Below are positions 60,912-64,000 of a DNA stretch of 64,000 nt, piece by piece. This DNA is from Chaetoderma sp. LZ-2023a. Its lineage: Eukaryota; Mollusca; Caudofoveata; Chaetodermatida; Chaetodermatidae. The stretch lies in contig CM067374.1 of the NCBI GenBank assembly GCA_034401795.1, positions 135,128,135 to 135,192,134 on the forward strand, written 5' to 3'. Each line of letters opens with the position of its first letter. Position 1 is the stretch's first letter. Both the position numbers and the translations under genes were made by a program. The notes beneath the pieces were generated by a model. It had not been told where the DNA came from. It searched no databases and worked only from the letters and a program-made list of their open reading frames with translations.

Positions 60912-61377
60912 AGTGATTCGGAATTGTGCCCACTTCACATATAATATCATAGCTGTCTGCTGGGCAGCCACCACATGCATGAACCGTATTAGAACCAGCA
61001 TCTTGGGCCTTGAGGGTTAAACTAAACAGAGTGAAGCCAGGGACCACTCTTTTTCTCAGCCACTATTCTCGTATCCACCCCACTGTACGAGATAAATCAG
61101 GTGGTTCCCGACGGCTCTCAGATCTTAGAGGCCACAGCAGCTGCCACTATCACCTATTAGAGAAAAGGGTTTACATAGGCATACCCACGAATATGTGTCA
61201 CTATGGAGAAAGCAGTCCAAGAATTGACCAGGCTATTATGGGGAGGACAGATCAACTCGGCCAATATATGCCAATGGGTTGGCATCCCTTGTCTTGGTGA
61301 TGTGCCACCAGCCTGCAAAGCCATCCACAAACACTGGCTGGAAGCCGACCCTTGCTCCCCGACAGTGGCTAGCTGGC

Positions 61378-61381
<4 letters not shown>
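60912..61381. other. Unassigned sequence between repeat ORF and microsatellite
   Basis: Contains a plus-strand ATG frame from 61203 (MEKAVQELTRLLWGGQ...), open for 60 codons until it dissolves into the (CA)n tract. The peptide is not low-complexity and includes WVGIPCLGDVPPAC, but no family was recognised. It may be the truncated edge of a gene or element interrupted by the microsatellite. Confidence 0.3.
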
Positions 61382-63271
<1,890 letters not shown>

Positions 63272-63373
63272 CAAAGAGGTCAGACAAAATAAAGGGCTTC
63301 CAGGAAGATACAGCACCAGGCTTCATAAAGACTCCATACACAGTCCAGAACGACTTACACGAGTGTATACTAC

Positions 63374-64000
63374 ATGGTCGAGGGGAGAAAGACCATCTGG
63401 CCTTCCTATATGATAACGATGGCAAGATCGAGAGGAAAGCTGGAGAAAGAAGTTCTTGCAGATGCCTCCACAGATCCCGTGTTGTGGTCGAAGCAGCAGA
63501 TCCTCTTAAAGCCAAGCGACATCGGTGTGGCTCGGAAGGACGACAAATTAAATGTGCTGCAAGGTCTTGAGAACTACATTCGTTATGGGTCTGGCTGGAC
63601 AGTCGACAAGGTTGAGGCACTGTACCTCAACATCGCTAGATATCAACCACCCAGCCTCCATCAAGGGAAAGCGTGATCATTGGCTGTGCTGGTCTCTCAG
63701 GTCTGTGAGAATCCCAACAAGCTGACAATACAAGTCGGCTGTTAAAGTACGCAAACCACTGAGACAGCCTTGACGTCTGTGCTGTGGATTCTCCTATGCC
63801 ACTCTCACAAATAAAGTGAGTTGAATCATATGTCTTCGGATATGATAAGGGTATTGATCCATTGCAGCTGAGTGAGGCTGATCTCGACATTTCTAAGACT
63901 AATCTGCTGCTTATTGAGAAGGGTGGTAAGTAACACTTTGCTTGGATAAAGAACCTGAATCGCCTGCTTTATGATCAGAGTCGGTATGAAGGGAGAAAGC
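63374..64000 (+). pseudogene. Fragment of a mobile-element-type protein usually fused to DNA polymerase B
   Basis: Plus-strand frame 63374-63676 contains LENYIRYGSGWTVDKVEALY..IARYQP. After a frame change, 63765-64000 reads DSLDVCAVDSPMPLSQIK*VE, then GYDKGIDPLQLSEADLDISK, TNLLLIEKGGK*HFAWIKNL, NRLLYDQSRYEGRK, with two in-frame stops (TGA near 63818, TAA near 63932). From memory, the order GSGW.., PMPLSQI, LLLI..HFAWIKNLNRL matches the N-terminal part of large invertebrate proteins that continue into a Cys-His cluster, an endonuclease VII-like domain and a protein-primed type-B DNA polymerase, as in Polinton-like elements. The assignment rests on recall only. The gene runs off the window and is broken. 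Confidence 0.5.

Overview
The window is non-coding, repeat-rich nuclear DNA from an animal, most likely an aquatic invertebrate. A mollusc is possible but is only a guess. No bacterial gene organisation, rRNA or convincing host gene was seen. The content is retroelements, one very large satellite array, minisatellites, long microsatellites, a broken ankyrin-repeat gene and a broken fragment resembling a mobile-element DNA polymerase polyprotein.

Layout. (1) 1-5426 holds two Penelope-like element (PLE) copies head to head. The left copy (minus strand, running off the window) has an upstream ORF1 and the start of the reverse transcriptase (RT) ORF. The right copy (plus strand) is 5'-truncated but carries RT plus a C-terminal GIY-YIG endonuclease to its stop codon. 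The shared 1.22 kb arms were identical wherever compared. Two 98-100 bp tandem repeats lie between them, and an (ACTC/ACCC)n tract follows the right copy's stop codon. (2) 5700-6957 is AT-rich and contains a decayed non-LTR RT fragment. (3) 6958-42982 is a 36 kb tandem array of a 73-bp satellite, about 493 monomers, with nested higher-order duplications of 14, 16-18, 23, about 46, 55-61 and 69 monomers. (4) 42983-44230 is a decayed non-LTR RT of the same family as the fragment left of the array; the satellite abuts it inside the RT reading frame. (5) 44515-47780 and 50336-54292 are two same-strand copies of another non-LTR element (APE endonuclease, RT, RNase H), both inactivated. The second is flanked by a 12-bp target-site duplication. 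A field of degenerate CCAAT-containing repeats lies between them. (6) 54305-57000 is AT-rich and featureless. (7) 57040-58493 is an ankyrin-repeat pseudogene on the minus strand. (8) 58820-60911 holds an acidic 14-residue (42-bp) repeat open reading frame, with two diverged repeats upstream separated from the main array by a non-repeat segment that includes a tRNA-like B box. (9) 61382-63269 is a compound (CA)n/(CCCA)n tract ending in about 966 bp of uninterrupted (CA)n. (10) 63374-64000 is a broken fragment matching, by recall only, a family of mobile-element-associated proteins fused to type-B DNA polymerase.

There is no operon or pathway here. The parts relate as products of retrotransposition, unequal exchange and tandem amplification. 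The most notable items are the PLE inverted pair with an ORF1 overlapping the RT frame, the 36 kb nested satellite bracketed by one RT family, and the in-frame acidic repeat ORF with its own higher-order structure.
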